Positions 8,743 to 17,698 of a stretch of 64,000 nucleotides of DNA are shown one piece after another. The position numbers and the translations under genes are program-made. The notes under the pieces were generated by a model. The model was not told the origin of the DNA and ran no database searches. It saw only the letters and a list, made by a program, of their open reading frames with translations. Source of the stretch: an uncultured Bacillota bacterium (GTDB lineage: Bacteria; Bacillota; Clostridia; Oscillospirales; Oscillospiraceae); NCBI GenBank assembly GCA_947645675.1, contig CANSDP010000001.1, forward strand, positions 1-64,000, read 5' to 3'. Positions within the stretch are counted from its first letter, which is position 1, and each line of letters opens with the position of its first letter.

Positions 8743-10572
8743 TTAGAAATAACTCATACTGATAATGATGAAACCGAAGTCGATGCTGGGGTCGGCGGCC
8801 ACCATCACATGGACGGCGAGCCTGCCATCGGCTGTGTTTTTGACCATCATGTCGTTCGCGCTATCATGATCTATGTTGCTGCCGAGGGGGTTGGAGAAAC
8901 CAAGCGCAACAAGCTCATTCAGATAGCGATTGCGAAGATTGACCAACTCAACGGCGGTGTAACCCCCCGGGCCCAGATTAAAGTGATACCAGTAGGAGTC
9001 CCGTCTTCCTTCGTCCAGTGTGGAGGTGGAGTATTTAGGGTCGTATCGAATGCCGTTGATCCGCCCAAAATCGGGGACCTCGGAGAAGTTGGGGTAGGTG
9101 GCGTCCGGCACCGCTTCGCCCGGGGCGTAGTTCAAGAGCATTTTGCCGTTTGAGTCAAGCTGGGCCCGCCCGCCGGTGATGGTGGTGGTGGGGACGGGGC
9201 TGTCATTCATCTCCCCGGTAGTGGTATCGCCTCCGGAGGGGCCGGTGGTGGCGGGAGGCGTACCCTGTCCGCCGTCACTGCCCAGATTGGAGATATTGCC
9301 CAGGGTGATATCATAGCTGTCCCAGGAGGCGTCGTCGAAGATGCGGAAATCGCCCCCAATGGTAGTGATGGTGCTGACATCCGGCCCATTGTAGTCCTGG
9401 ACCGAGATGTTCACACGGCCAGTGGAACAGGGCAGCACGGGATCGGACATGATGGTGTTCTCATAGCTCCGCCGTTCCACCTTCACCGTGTCATTCTGAA
9501 TCAGCAGGGTCTTGGAGGTCTTGTTGCGCACCATCAGATAGATCTCAATGCTGTTTCTATCGGAGGAGTATTTTTCGTACTCGGCCCGATCAAAGTAAAT
9601 CTCCAGCTTACTGTCACTGTAGAGAGCGGTGCGGTTTCCCGCGGAAGGGATCGTACTGTCAGTCTGACCGGTGTAGATGTTCCGGGCGGGGAACAGGGCT
9701 TCGTAGCTGTCGCCATTGGCCGAAATAATCCGGAACTGCCCCCCCACGGTCTCCACCTTGTTCAGGCTCACCAGGGAGAAGTCAATCTGCTCGATGGTGA
9801 CATCCACCGTGCCAATGCTGTCGGCAGAGACATCGTCGCTCATGATGATGCTATTAAAGCAGTATCCGTTTAGGCTCACCGCGTCGCACTGGACCGTGAT
9901 CTTCCCGCTGGTCTTGTTGTCCACATCCAGGTAGAGCTCAGCCTCATCATCGTCGTATTTGGACTTCTCCACCCGAACAAAGTTGATCTTCACATTGCTG
10001 TCCTCATAGAGGGGGGTATCGCTGATGGTCTTGGGCTCCTCCGGTGTGGGGGGCTGGACGGAGCCAGAGCCTGTCTCAATGAAGATGCCCTTCTCCACCG
10101 ACCAGTCCACGGTAAAGCCCAGGGCCGCGCCCAGGTCCCGGAGTTTATAGTAGGTATAGGCCCCACCGTCGTCGTCCAGGAGGACGATGGCCTCCAGCGC
10201 GGCGGCCTGACCGTTGATGCTGGTGGGGGCTGTGGCGGGGGAGTAGGCCCGGTCGCCGGTGAAGGGAGTGCTCATCTCGGCGCCGGTGGAGGTGTAACTC
10301 TTCCCGGTCTCAATGTTTACCGCCCCGTTCCAGCCCACCTCAAACTGGGCGGCGGTGCCGTTCAGGATCTGAGCCACATCCCGGAGCTTCACATAGTTGG
10401 TGTCATTGCCGTTGGCGTCCTTCAATGCATAGGCCTGAAAGACCACGGAGGTGCCGTCTACCAGAATGGTCTGGGTGGAGGCGTAGGCGGTGCCTCCACT
10501 GGCGTAGGCGGCGGGGACCAGGCCCAGACATAGCGTCAGGGCCAAGGCCAGGGACAGTGCGCGTTTCTTCAT
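8743..10572 (-). CDS. Secreted stalk-domain (copper amine oxidase N-like) protein with two tandem Ig-like repeats
   Basis: Signal peptide MKKRALSLALALTLCLGLVPAAYA; NYVKLRDVAQILNGT and YYKLRDLGAALGFTVDW stalk motifs; internal repeat (DSNVKINFVRVEKSKY... / DSKLEIYFDRAEYEKY...). Confidence 0.8.
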   Translation of the reverse strand: MKKRALSLALALTLCLGLVPAAYASGGTAYASTQTILVDGTSVVFQAYALKDANGNDTNYVKLRDVAQILNGTAAQFEVGWNGAVNIETGKSYTSTGAEMSTPFTGDRAYSPATAPTSINGQAAALEAIVLLDDDGGAYTYYKLRDLGAALGFTVDWSVEKGIFIETGSGSVQPPTPEEPKTISDTPLYEDSNVKINFVRVEKSKYDDDEAELYLDVDNKTSGKITVQCDAVSLNGYCFNSIIMSDDVSADSIGTVDVTIEQIDFSLVSLNKVETVGGQFRIISANGDSYEALFPARNIYTGQTDSTIPSAGNRTALYSDSKLEIYFDRAEYEKYSSDRNSIEIYLMVRNKTSKTLLIQNDTVKVERRSYENTIMSDPVLPCSTGRVNISVQDYNGPDVSTITTIGGDFRIFDDASWDSYDITLGNISNLGSDGGQGTPPATTGPSGGDTTTGEMNDSPVPTTTITGGRAQLDSNGKMLLNYAPGEAVPDATYPNFSEVPDFGRINGIRYDPKYSTSTLDEGRRDSYWYHFNLGPGGYTAVELVNLRNRYLNELVALGFSNPLGSNIDHDSANDMMVKNTADGRLAVHVMVAADPSIDFGFIIISMSYF

Positions 10573-10678
10573 GTTTTCTCCTTCTTTCTTTGAAATTTCC
10601 CAATTGACAAGCCCCGGCTGGCAGCCAGGGCCAGAAGGGCAGGCTTACTGCGCTTTTTCATACCATGCGTTTCCTATG

Positions 10679-10970
10679 CTAAAACAGGATCTTTTCCCCT
10701 TCGGAGAACAGCTTGTCATTGATGCCGGTCAGGCTGGTGTGGTGGACGATGTCATGGATGATAATGGCGTCCCGCTTATTGGCAGGGTAGAGTTGGGCGT
10801 CCTCCGGCCAGAGAAGACCGGACCTCGCTCATTCCCGCCTGTCTGGCCAAAACGGCCTTGAAAGTGGGTTTGCGCTGAGACAGCTCTCCCGGCAGCCCGG
10901 TAGCCGTCCTGTCTACAAAGTCGGTGGTTCTCTTCCTCATCCCTGTGATCTCCGCTCTACCTTTAGTCAT
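10679..10970 (-). pseudogene. Decayed paralogue of HTH regulator 4819..5244
   Basis: Minus-strand pieces LARQAGMSEV and, after a frame change, KRDAIIIHDIVHHTSLTGINDKLFSEGEKILF* match ARRSGMSEV and KRDAIISHGILYHTPLSKINDKLFAENEKTLI*. Confidence 0.8.
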
Positions 10971-11196
10971 TACTTTTTATAACCATTTTACAGGCTGTTC
11001 CGGCAAAAAACAATATGCTGGCTGCATAGAAACGCATATTTTTTGCTGGCAGCGGCGGAGGCGGGCCCACAAAGCCATTCGGTTTTGCAAGGGGGGCATT
11101 TTTCTTATTCTGAAATTTATTGAAAAGCAAGGGATATAACCTGAAAAAGAAAGTTTCGTCTCTCCCCCTCATATAGATAGGGGAGAGGTGATTTTT

Positions 11197-11478
11197 ATGG
11201 CGGGAAAACCCCGGCGTTTGGGATTTTTGGAGCGGGCGGCGGAGGTGTTTGACCTCCCGGCGGACGCGGTTGCGGGGGTTCCCCGGCTGGAGCTGGTGGG
11301 GGACAGGGAGCTGCGGGTGGAGAACCACAAGGGCATCCTGGCCTACGGCCGGGAGGAGATTCACATCAGCGGAGGCGTTTACATCATCAAGGTGGTGGGT
11401 CAGGAGCTGGAGCTGAGGGCTATGACGGGGCTGGAGCTGCTGATTACAGGGAAGGTTTTACAAATCTCGTTGGCGTGA
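11197..11478 (+). CDS. yqfC: Sporulation protein YqfC
   Basis: YabP/YqfC-like fold sequence (LELVGDRELRVENHKGILAYGREEIHISGGVYIIKVVGQELELRAMT) directly upstream of yqfD. Confidence 0.88.
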   Translation: MAGKPRRLGFLERAAEVFDLPADAVAGVPRLELVGDRELRVENHKGILAYGREEIHISGGVYIIKVVGQELELRAMTGLELLITGKVLQISLA

Positions 11479-11535
11479 TGGCAAACAATAAGGCTCCCGC
11501 TCAAAGGGAGCCTTTTCGGATTGGAGGGGCAACCT

Positions 11536-12750
11536 ATGCGGCGTTTGATGAATTATCTCCGGGGTATGGCTGTCGTCCGGCTGACCGGGCTGTTCCCCGA
11601 GCGGCTGATTAACCTCTGCGCCCAGGAGGGAATTGAGTTCTGGGCCATGGAGTGGCTGGACGAGCACACCGTCCGCTTTACCACCCGGCGTTACACCCTG
11701 GGGCGGCTGGAGGAGCTGGCTGGACGGGCGGGGTGTGAGGTGGGACGGGAATCCAGCCGGGGCCTGCCCGATTTCCTGAGCCGGTTCCGCACCCGGTACG
11801 CCTTTCTGGCGGGGCTGGCCTTCGCCCTGTGTGCGGTGAGCGTGCTGTCCCGCTTTGTCCTCACTGTGGAGGTGACTGGCAATGAACGTGTCCCCACCGC
11901 CGTGATCCTGAGCCAGCTGCGGCAGCTTGGGGTGCGCCCTGGGGTCTACGGCCCGTCGCTGGACTGTAAGCAGCTGGCTCAGGACGCCCTGCTGGGGCTG
12001 GAGGACCTGTCCTGGATGGCCATCAATCTCCATGGGACCCGGGTGGAGGTCGTGGTTCGGGAGGCGGTGAAGCGGCCCGAGCGGCTGGACGAGTCGGGCT
12101 TCTTCCACATCGTGGCCCAGGCGGACGGCCTTGTGGTCCACATGGAGACGGAGCGGGGGGAAGCCGTGGTGCGGGAAGGGGACGTGGTGGCCAAGGGGGA
12201 CGTGCTTATCTCCGGCATTGTCTCCATGGAGCCGCCCCAGTACACCGATATGCCCATTGTGGAGTATCAGACCCACGCCCGGGGACGGGTATGGGCCCGG
12301 TCCTGGCGGACCCTCACCGCCGCAATCCCGGTTCAGACCGGGGTGAAGGAGTACACCGGGGAGGAGAAAAGTGTCTGGTCGGTAAATTTTTTGGGACATC
12401 GGGTGAAAATTTTTGGAAACACTAGCATTTCCTGGCCGCGGTATGATAAAATAACCTCAGTACGTCAGGCGGTCCTGCCCGGGGGACGGGAGCTGCCCCT
12501 GTTCTGGAACCGGGAGACCTTTCGGGAGTACGCCCCCCGCTCCATCGAGGTGGACCGGGAAGCCGCCCGCCAGCTGCTGGAGGAGGAGCTGCGGAAGCGG
12601 CTGGACACCCTCATTGGCGAGGACGGCCAGGTGGAGCAGACCCGGTACTCCGCCCGGGTGACCGGAGGGAGGCTGGAGGTCACCCTCACAGCCCAGTGCC
12701 TGGAGGAAATCGGGGAGGAGGCACCCGGGGCGGAGGGGGAGAATCCGTAG
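11536..12750 (+). CDS. yqfD: Sporulation protein YqfD
   Basis: yqfC-yqfD-phoH synteny; GxV...LTGLFPERLINLCAQEGIEFW..., single TM, WMAINLHGTRVEVVVREAV; stop TAG lies in repeat E1. Confidence 0.9.
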   Translation: MRRLMNYLRGMAVVRLTGLFPERLINLCAQEGIEFWAMEWLDEHTVRFTTRRYTLGRLEELAGRAGCEVGRESSRGLPDFLSRFRTRYAFLAGLAFALCAVSVLSRFVLTVEVTGNERVPTAVILSQLRQLGVRPGVYGPSLDCKQLAQDALLGLEDLSWMAINLHGTRVEVVVREAVKRPERLDESGFFHIVAQADGLVVHMETERGEAVVREGDVVAKGDVLISGIVSMEPPQYTDMPIVEYQTHARGRVWARSWRTLTAAIPVQTGVKEYTGEEKSVWSVNFLGHRVKIFGNTSISWPRYDKITSVRQAVLPGGRELPLFWNRETFREYAPRSIEVDREAARQLLEEELRKRLDTLIGEDGQVEQTRYSARVTGGRLEVTLTAQCLEEIGEEAPGAEGENP

Positions 12751-12821
12751 GGCGGGACGACTCGGCCCGCCGCTTTGAGAGAACAGCAAGAAAACGGCGC
12801 GCCGGGGTCGCCGCGCCCTAC
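12747..12821. repeat. Palindromic GTAGGG element E1
   Basis: GTAGGGCGGGACGACTCGGCCCGCCG ... CGGCGCGCCGGGGTCGCCGCGCCCTAC. Confidence 0.9.
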
Positions 12822-12828
12822 AGCAGAT

Positions 12829-12897
12829 GTAGGGGCGCATATTATGCGCCCGCCGTCACGCACCGGAGTAATTCGGGCGGATTATATCCGCCCCTAC
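12829..12897. repeat. Palindromic GTAGGGG element E2
   Basis: GTAGGGGCGCATATTATGCGCCCGCCG ... CGGGCGGATTATATCCGCCCCTAC. Confidence 0.9.
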
Positions 12898-12933
12898 AGA
12901 AGATTTTAACCTAAGCAAGGAGATCAGTTACCC

Positions 12934-13905
12934 ATGACAGAACAGACCATCAGTTTAGAGCGTCTGGAGGAGACCATCAATGTGTTCGGCTCCTTCGACG
13001 AAAATATCCGCATCATTGAGCATGAGCTGGGGGTCACGGTGGTAAGCCGGGATTCCATGCTCAAGGTGGCGGGGGAGGACCCGGAGGGGGTCATGTACGC
13101 CGTCAAGGCCATTGAGAATCTGATGACCCTGGCCTCCAAGGGGGAGACCATCAACGAGCAGAACGTGCGCTACATTGTCCAGCTGGTGCGGGAGGGCAAG
13201 GAGGGACAGATCGTCCAGCTGGCGGGGGACGTGATCTGCGTTACCGCCAAGGGCAAGCCCATCAAGGCCAAGACCCTGGGGCAGAAGAAGTATGTCCAGG
13301 CCATCCGGGACAATGTGGTCACCGTAGGGGTGGGCCCCGCCGGCACGGGCAAGACCTATCTGGCCGTAGCCGCCGCCGTGGCCGCCTTCCGGGCCAAGGA
13401 GATCAACCGGATTATCCTCACCCGCCCGGCGGTGGAGGCGGGGGAGCGGCTGGGCTTCCTGCCCGGCGACCTCCAGTCCAAGGTGGACCCCTACCTGCGG
13501 CCCCTGTACGACGCCCTCTTTGAGATGCTGGGCCCGGAGACCTATCAGAAATATCTGGAGCGGGGCAACATCGAGGTGGCCCCCCTGGCCTATATGCGGG
13601 GCCGCACCCTGGACGACAGCTTTATCATTCTGGACGAGGCCCAGAATACCTCCCGGGAGCAGATGAAAATGTTCCTCACCCGCCTGGGCTTTGGGTCCAA
13701 AATCGTCATTACCGGCGATATCACCCAGATTGACCTGCCAGCGGACAAGGTGTCCGGCCTGCGGGAGGCCATGCGGGTGCTGAAGGGGGTGGAGGATATC
13801 GCCCTCCTCCGCCTGGGCGAGGCCGATGTGGTCCGCCACGCCCTGGTCCAGCGGATTATCAAGGCCTATGAGGTGGACGAGGAACGCAGGAGCAAGAAGA
13901 AATAA
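12934..13905 (+). CDS. phoH: PhoH family ATPase
   Basis: VGPAGTGKTYLAVAAAVAAF Walker A, DDSFIILDEAQNTSREQMKMFLTRLGFGSKIVITGD. Confidence 0.95.
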   Translation: MTEQTISLERLEETINVFGSFDENIRIIEHELGVTVVSRDSMLKVAGEDPEGVMYAVKAIENLMTLASKGETINEQNVRYIVQLVREGKEGQIVQLAGDVICVTAKGKPIKAKTLGQKKYVQAIRDNVVTVGVGPAGTGKTYLAVAAAVAAFRAKEINRIILTRPAVEAGERLGFLPGDLQSKVDPYLRPLYDALFEMLGPETYQKYLERGNIEVAPLAYMRGRTLDDSFIILDEAQNTSREQMKMFLTRLGFGSKIVITGDITQIDLPADKVSGLREAMRVLKGVEDIALLRLGEADVVRHALVQRIIKAYEVDEERRSKKK

Positions 13906-13925
13906 CCCGGGTTATTGGACCCTTT

Positions 13926-14007
13926 GTAGGGCGGGACGACCCGGCCCGCCGTCCACGGAGATCGGATACCCTCGGGAGAACGGCGCGCCGGGGTCGTCGC
14001 GCCCTAC
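13926..14007. repeat. Palindromic GTAGGG element E3
   Basis: GTAGGGCGGGACGACCCGGCCCGCCG ... CGGCGCGCCGGGGTCGTCGCGCCCTAC. Confidence 0.9.
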
Positions 14008-14186
14008 GGTTCCCACAGACAGGCTGCCCCCAGCTGGAGCCCCATCCGGAGCCCGCTGTAGAAGGTCCAGAGGCCGTGGCCTCTTACGGGATCGTTTTGC
14101 ATCTCTTCGGGCCAGAAGCTGGGGTCCGGTCCTGTGACCATGCCGGCGTAGAGCAGTTTCACAATCATAGGGATTTCGTGTTTCAT
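14004..14186 (-). CDS. Small hypothetical protein (60 aa)
   Basis: MKHEIPMIVKLLYAGMVTGPDPSFWPEEMQNDPVRGHGLWTFYSGLRMGLQLGAACLWEP; stop supplied by E3. Confidence 0.5.
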   Translation of the reverse strand: MKHEIPMIVKLLYAGMVTGPDPSFWPEEMQNDPVRGHGLWTFYSGLRMGLQLGAACLWEP

Positions 14187-14269
14187 TATGATTCCCTCCG
14201 AGACATAATACAAGCCACTAGTTGCCTATATTATAATATGCAAGTAATTGCTTGTCAAGAGGTATTTAT

Positions 14270-14488
14270 ATGATTTTTAACGAAAGATTGAAAATTCTCC
14301 GTGAGGAGAAGCGTTTGACCCAAGAGAGTACGGCCAGGGCCTTGGACATGCCTCTGAGAACGTACAATCGCCTGGAATCTGATGGCGCTAAAACGCATTA
14401 TGATACTCTGCTGAAGATTGCGGACCTTTATGAAGTTTCCGTGGACTGGCTCATGGGCCGGACGGACAGGCGTGAGATCAACCGGTAG
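14270..14488 (+). CDS. XRE family HTH regulator
   Basis: FNERLKILREEKRLTQESTARALDMPLRTYNRLESDGAKTHYDTLLKIADLYEVSVDWLMGRTD. Confidence 0.9.
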   Translation: MIFNERLKILREEKRLTQESTARALDMPLRTYNRLESDGAKTHYDTLLKIADLYEVSVDWLMGRTDRREINR

Positions 14489-14547
14489 GGGCGGCTCTAA
14501 AACCAGGGTAATTAAATGAGTAGATCAATTGTGAACGGCCGCAGTCC

Positions 14548-14679
14548 AAAAGCCTCCCTCTTAGAGGGAGGTGGCGCGGCGAAGCCGTGACGGAGGGAGT
14601 CCTCCGAAGGTCTGCGGGGAGTTCGGGGGGACTCCCTCAGTCAGCTTCGCTGACAGCTCCCTCGGAGAGGGAGCCTTTG
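14548..14679. repeat. Long imperfect palindromic repeat (about 130 bp)
   Basis: AAAAGCCTCCCTCttagaGGGAGGTGGCgcggcGAAGCcgTGACGGAGGGAGTC ... GGACTCCCTCAGTCAGCTTCGCTGACAGCTCCCTCggagagGGAGCCTTT; half copy at 31551..31576. Confidence 0.88.
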
Positions 14680-14803
14680 GGTGCGGCAATGATACATTGT
14701 TCAATGTTCACCCGTTCAATTACCGTGGCCCTGAACCGCCGAGCGGTTGACAAAGGAGCTTGGAGAGGATAAGATAGAGGTGTTCCCAGATAGGAGGACA
14801 GGT

Positions 14804-14947
14804 ATGGAGGCGGTACAAATGACAGACAAGCAGTTCGATAAGATCATCAAGATGATCCGTATGGTCCTGGACGGCTGCAAGGACCTGGACGAGGCAAAAA
14901 AGAAAGTAGAGGAACTGCTGGAGGACCAGCACGAAAAAGGTGAATAG
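14804..14947 (+). CDS. Small hypothetical protein (47 aa)
   Basis: MEAVQMTDKQFDKIIKMIRMVLDGCKDLDEAKKKVEELLEDQHEKGE; AGGAGG 8 nt upstream. Confidence 0.6.
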   Translation: MEAVQMTDKQFDKIIKMIRMVLDGCKDLDEAKKKVEELLEDQHEKGE

Positions 14948-14950
14948 CAG

Positions 14951-14983
14951 AAGTCCCGCCGGAGCGCTCCGGCGGGACTTTTT
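14951..14983. terminator. Intrinsic terminator
   Basis: AAGTCCCGCCGGAGCGCTCCGGCGGGACTTTTT. Confidence 0.9.
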
Positions 14984-14986
14984 GGC

Positions 14987-16444
14987 TTATGACGCTTTTT
15001 TTGCCTCCTGCGCGGCGGGGAGGACAACGGTGATACGGGTGCCCACGTCGGTGCGGGAGACGATCTCGAACCAGCCGCCGTGGCGTTCCACAATCCACTT
15101 GGCGATGGACAACCCCAGGCCCGTCCCGCCGGTTTTGCGGTCCCGGGACTGGTCGGTGCGGTAGAAGCGCTCGAAGATATGGGGGATGGCGTCGCTGGGG
15201 ATGCCGATGCCCTCATCCTGAACTGTGAGGCGGATATAGCTCCCGTCCCGGGTGACCCGGAGGTAGATGCGGCCCTCCGGGGGGCTGTATTTCAGGCTGT
15301 TGTCCATCAGGATGCGCAGCAGCTGTTTCATCAGCCCGGGGTCAGCGTATACGCTGACGGGGTCCTCCCCCCAGCGGGGGAGGAAGGTGCGTTCGGGGTG
15401 AATCATCTCCTCCTCCCGCAGCACCTCTCCGGCCAGGTCGGTGAGGTCCAGGGATTCCGGCTTCACCGGCTGGGAGTCGTTGTCCCCCCGGGCCAGGAAC
15501 AGTAGCTGTTCCACCAGCCGCTCCATGGAGGCGGCCTCCCCCCGGATGGCGTCGATGGACTCCTGCAAAGCCTCCGGGTCGCTCTTGCCCCACCGGTCCA
15601 GGAGGGCGGCGTAGCCCTGAATGACGGCGATGGGGGTGCGCAGCTCGTGGCTGGCGTCGGAGACGAAGCGCATTTGCGCGCTGTAGGCCTGATTCACCCG
15701 GTCCATCAGCTCGTTGATGGACTGGGCCAGAGAGCGCAGCTCCTTCTGGGTGGGGGGCAGGTCAATGCGGCTGTCCAGGTGGGCGGCGTCGATCTTGTCC
15801 AGCTCACCGGCCAGGCTCTCAATTTCCCGCTTGGACATGTGGGCCATGGAGTTGAGGCGGGAGGCGGTGGCGGCCAGGTCCTGAATGGGCCGGAGCACCT
15901 TCCGGATGGAGCGGTCGCTTCGGAACAGGTTGGTCAGCAGGGACAGCCCCTGGCAGATCAGAAGCACCACCCCCGCCCAGTACAGACCCCGGAAGATGCC
16001 GGACAGGTCCACCGTGATGGCGTAGGGCTGGCCGTCGTTGGCCAGCTCGACGGTGTAAAATTCGCTGAGGTCCCAGGAGCGGTACCCGCCCCGGGTCTCC
16101 TGGCGGTTGGGATCCAGCAGGAGGGCGCCGACTTTGGTATCTCCGCGGGGTTCCCGGTCCAGAGGGGTGATGGTGTAGTCGCTGGCCTCCATCCAGGAGA
16201 GGGCGTCCTCGGAGGGCACCCCCCGCTGGCTGACCAGAAGGGCTACATCGGCGCACCGGTTCTCCGCGTAGTAGACCAGCCCCAAAGCCGACAGCGTCAG
16301 CAGAAGCAGGTCCATTACCAGGAAAATGCCCAGCTGCCGAAGGAAAAAGCCAGAATTCAGCCGGAAGGCCAGGGAGGAGTCCCGGGCGGCAGCAAGGGGG
16401 TCCTCCGGCGGCGGAGTCTGGAATTTATGGTGCTTTCGGGCCAT
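14987..16444 (-). CDS. Sensor histidine kinase
   Basis: HELRTPIAVIQGYAALL H-box, DNSLKYSPPEGRIYL N-box, DEGIGIP, GGTGLGLSIAKWIVERHGG. Confidence 0.95.
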   Translation of the reverse strand: MARKHHKFQTPPPEDPLAAARDSSLAFRLNSGFFLRQLGIFLVMDLLLLTLSALGLVYYAENRCADVALLVSQRGVPSEDALSWMEASDYTITPLDREPRGDTKVGALLLDPNRQETRGGYRSWDLSEFYTVELANDGQPYAITVDLSGIFRGLYWAGVVLLICQGLSLLTNLFRSDRSIRKVLRPIQDLAATASRLNSMAHMSKREIESLAGELDKIDAAHLDSRIDLPPTQKELRSLAQSINELMDRVNQAYSAQMRFVSDASHELRTPIAVIQGYAALLDRWGKSDPEALQESIDAIRGEAASMERLVEQLLFLARGDNDSQPVKPESLDLTDLAGEVLREEEMIHPERTFLPRWGEDPVSVYADPGLMKQLLRILMDNSLKYSPPEGRIYLRVTRDGSYIRLTVQDEGIGIPSDAIPHIFERFYRTDQSRDRKTGGTGLGLSIAKWIVERHGGWFEIVSRTDVGTRITVVLPAAQEAKKAS

Positions 16445-16457
16445 AGCGGTCACCTCC

Positions 16458-16955
16458 CTACAGGGTTTTCATCCACTCCTGAACAGGCTTCAAGTTCTCA
16501 TAGGCCACATAGCTGCCGCCGTGAATGAGAAAGTTCAGCTGCTGATCCTCCTCGGGGGAGCGGCGGGAGCCCTTGCTTTGCAGACCCTCCCGGATGGACT
16601 TGGTGGCCACGCCCACCATCCGGCGCTTGACCCACCCCACCTTCTCCGGGGCCCAGCCGCCCTGAAGGTAGAACAGCGCCCCTCCGGCGGTGTAGTTGCT
16701 CTTGGCGAGCAGGTCCATGACCTGTTGGGAGGCGGGGGACATACCTACCCCGCACACGCCCTTGACCTTGTATTTCTTTACAGCCTTGTCCAGCCCGGTG
16801 ATGTGTCCAGCCATGAGGGGGCCCATGAAAAAGACGAGCTCCTCCAGCCCTGCCGGGGCCTCGTCCGCGCTGTAAGCCTTTAGCTTCTCCGCCTTGGCCA
16901 GCATTTCTGCGTACTGCCGGGTGAAGCCGGTGTTGGAATGGTAGATGATGACCAT
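16458..16955 (-). CDS. Flavodoxin-domain protein
   Basis: MVIIYHSNTGFTRQYAEMLAK FMN phosphate loop-like start; encoded between response regulator and kinase. Confidence 0.8.
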   Translation of the reverse strand: MVIIYHSNTGFTRQYAEMLAKAEKLKAYSADEAPAGLEELVFFMGPLMAGHITGLDKAVKKYKVKGVCGVGMSPASQQVMDLLAKSNYTAGGALFYLQGGWAPEKVGWVKRRMVGVATKSIREGLQSKGSRRSPEEDQQLNFLIHGGSYVAYENLKPVQEWMKTL

Positions 16956-16968
16956 AGGTCCCTCTCCT

Positions 16969-17649
16969 TTAATCCTCTTTGATGACGTACCCCACGCCCC
17001 GGACGGTGTGGATGAGCTTCAAGCCGAAGGCGTCGTCCAGCTTGCTCCGCAGAAAGCGGATGTAGACATCCACCGAGTTGGTCTCGCCCACAAAGTCGAA
17101 GCCCCACACTGCATCTAAAAGGGTCTCCCGGGTGAGCACCCGGCCCTTGTTCTCCAGCAGGCAGTGGAGCAGATCGAACTCCTTCTTGGTCAGCTCCACG
17201 CTCTGGCCCCGAACCAGGACCTGGTGCTTGTCCACATCCATGACCAGGGGCCCCGCCGCCAGGGGGACGTTCTGGGCGCTCTGGCCGTTTTTGTTCCGCA
17301 GAGCGGCCCGGATGCGGGCGAGGAGCTCCTCAATGGCAAAGGGCTTGGTGATGTAGTCGTCGGCCCCCGAGTCCAGACCGGCCACCTTGTCCACCACGCT
17401 GTCCCGGGCGGTCAGCATGATGACCGGGACCTGGCTCTCCCGCCGCAAGCGGCGCAGGACCTCCATCCCGGACAGCTGGGGCAGCATGATGTCCAACAGC
17501 ACCAGGTCGAACCCGCCGCTCAGGGCCAGGTCCAGCCCCCGGCGGCCGTCCAAAGCCTTTTCCACCTCATAGCCCTCATATTTCAGCTCCATCTCCACCA
17601 TGCGGGCCAGCTTTTCCTCGTCCTCCACCAGAAGGATGCGTTCTGACAT
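16969..17649 (-). CDS. OmpR-family response regulator
   Basis: ILLVEDEEKLARMVEMELKYEGYEV...DLVLLDIMLPQLSGMEVL...VIMLTARD...GADDYITKPF; winged-helix C-terminus. Confidence 0.96.
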   Translation of the reverse strand: MSERILLVEDEEKLARMVEMELKYEGYEVEKALDGRRGLDLALSGGFDLVLLDIMLPQLSGMEVLRRLRRESQVPVIMLTARDSVVDKVAGLDSGADDYITKPFAIEELLARIRAALRNKNGQSAQNVPLAAGPLVMDVDKHQVLVRGQSVELTKKEFDLLHCLLENKGRVLTRETLLDAVWGFDFVGETNSVDVYIRFLRSKLDDAFGLKLIHTVRGVGYVIKED

Positions 17650-17672
17650 ATCGGTTCACCTCATACGGTTCT

Positions 17673-17698
17673 GTGGGGCGGAGCATATCCGCCCTTAC
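17673..17698. repeat. Half-size palindromic GTAGGG-like element E4
   Basis: GTGGGGCGGAGCATATCCGCCCTTAC; contains TAA stop of the 17695..18291 gene. Confidence 0.7.

Noticed and set aside
11158-11190. Hairpin CTCTCCCC...GGGGAGAG ahead of yqfC as a riboswitch
   Set aside because: Simple SD-overlapping hairpin without known aptamer motifs; not enough evidence
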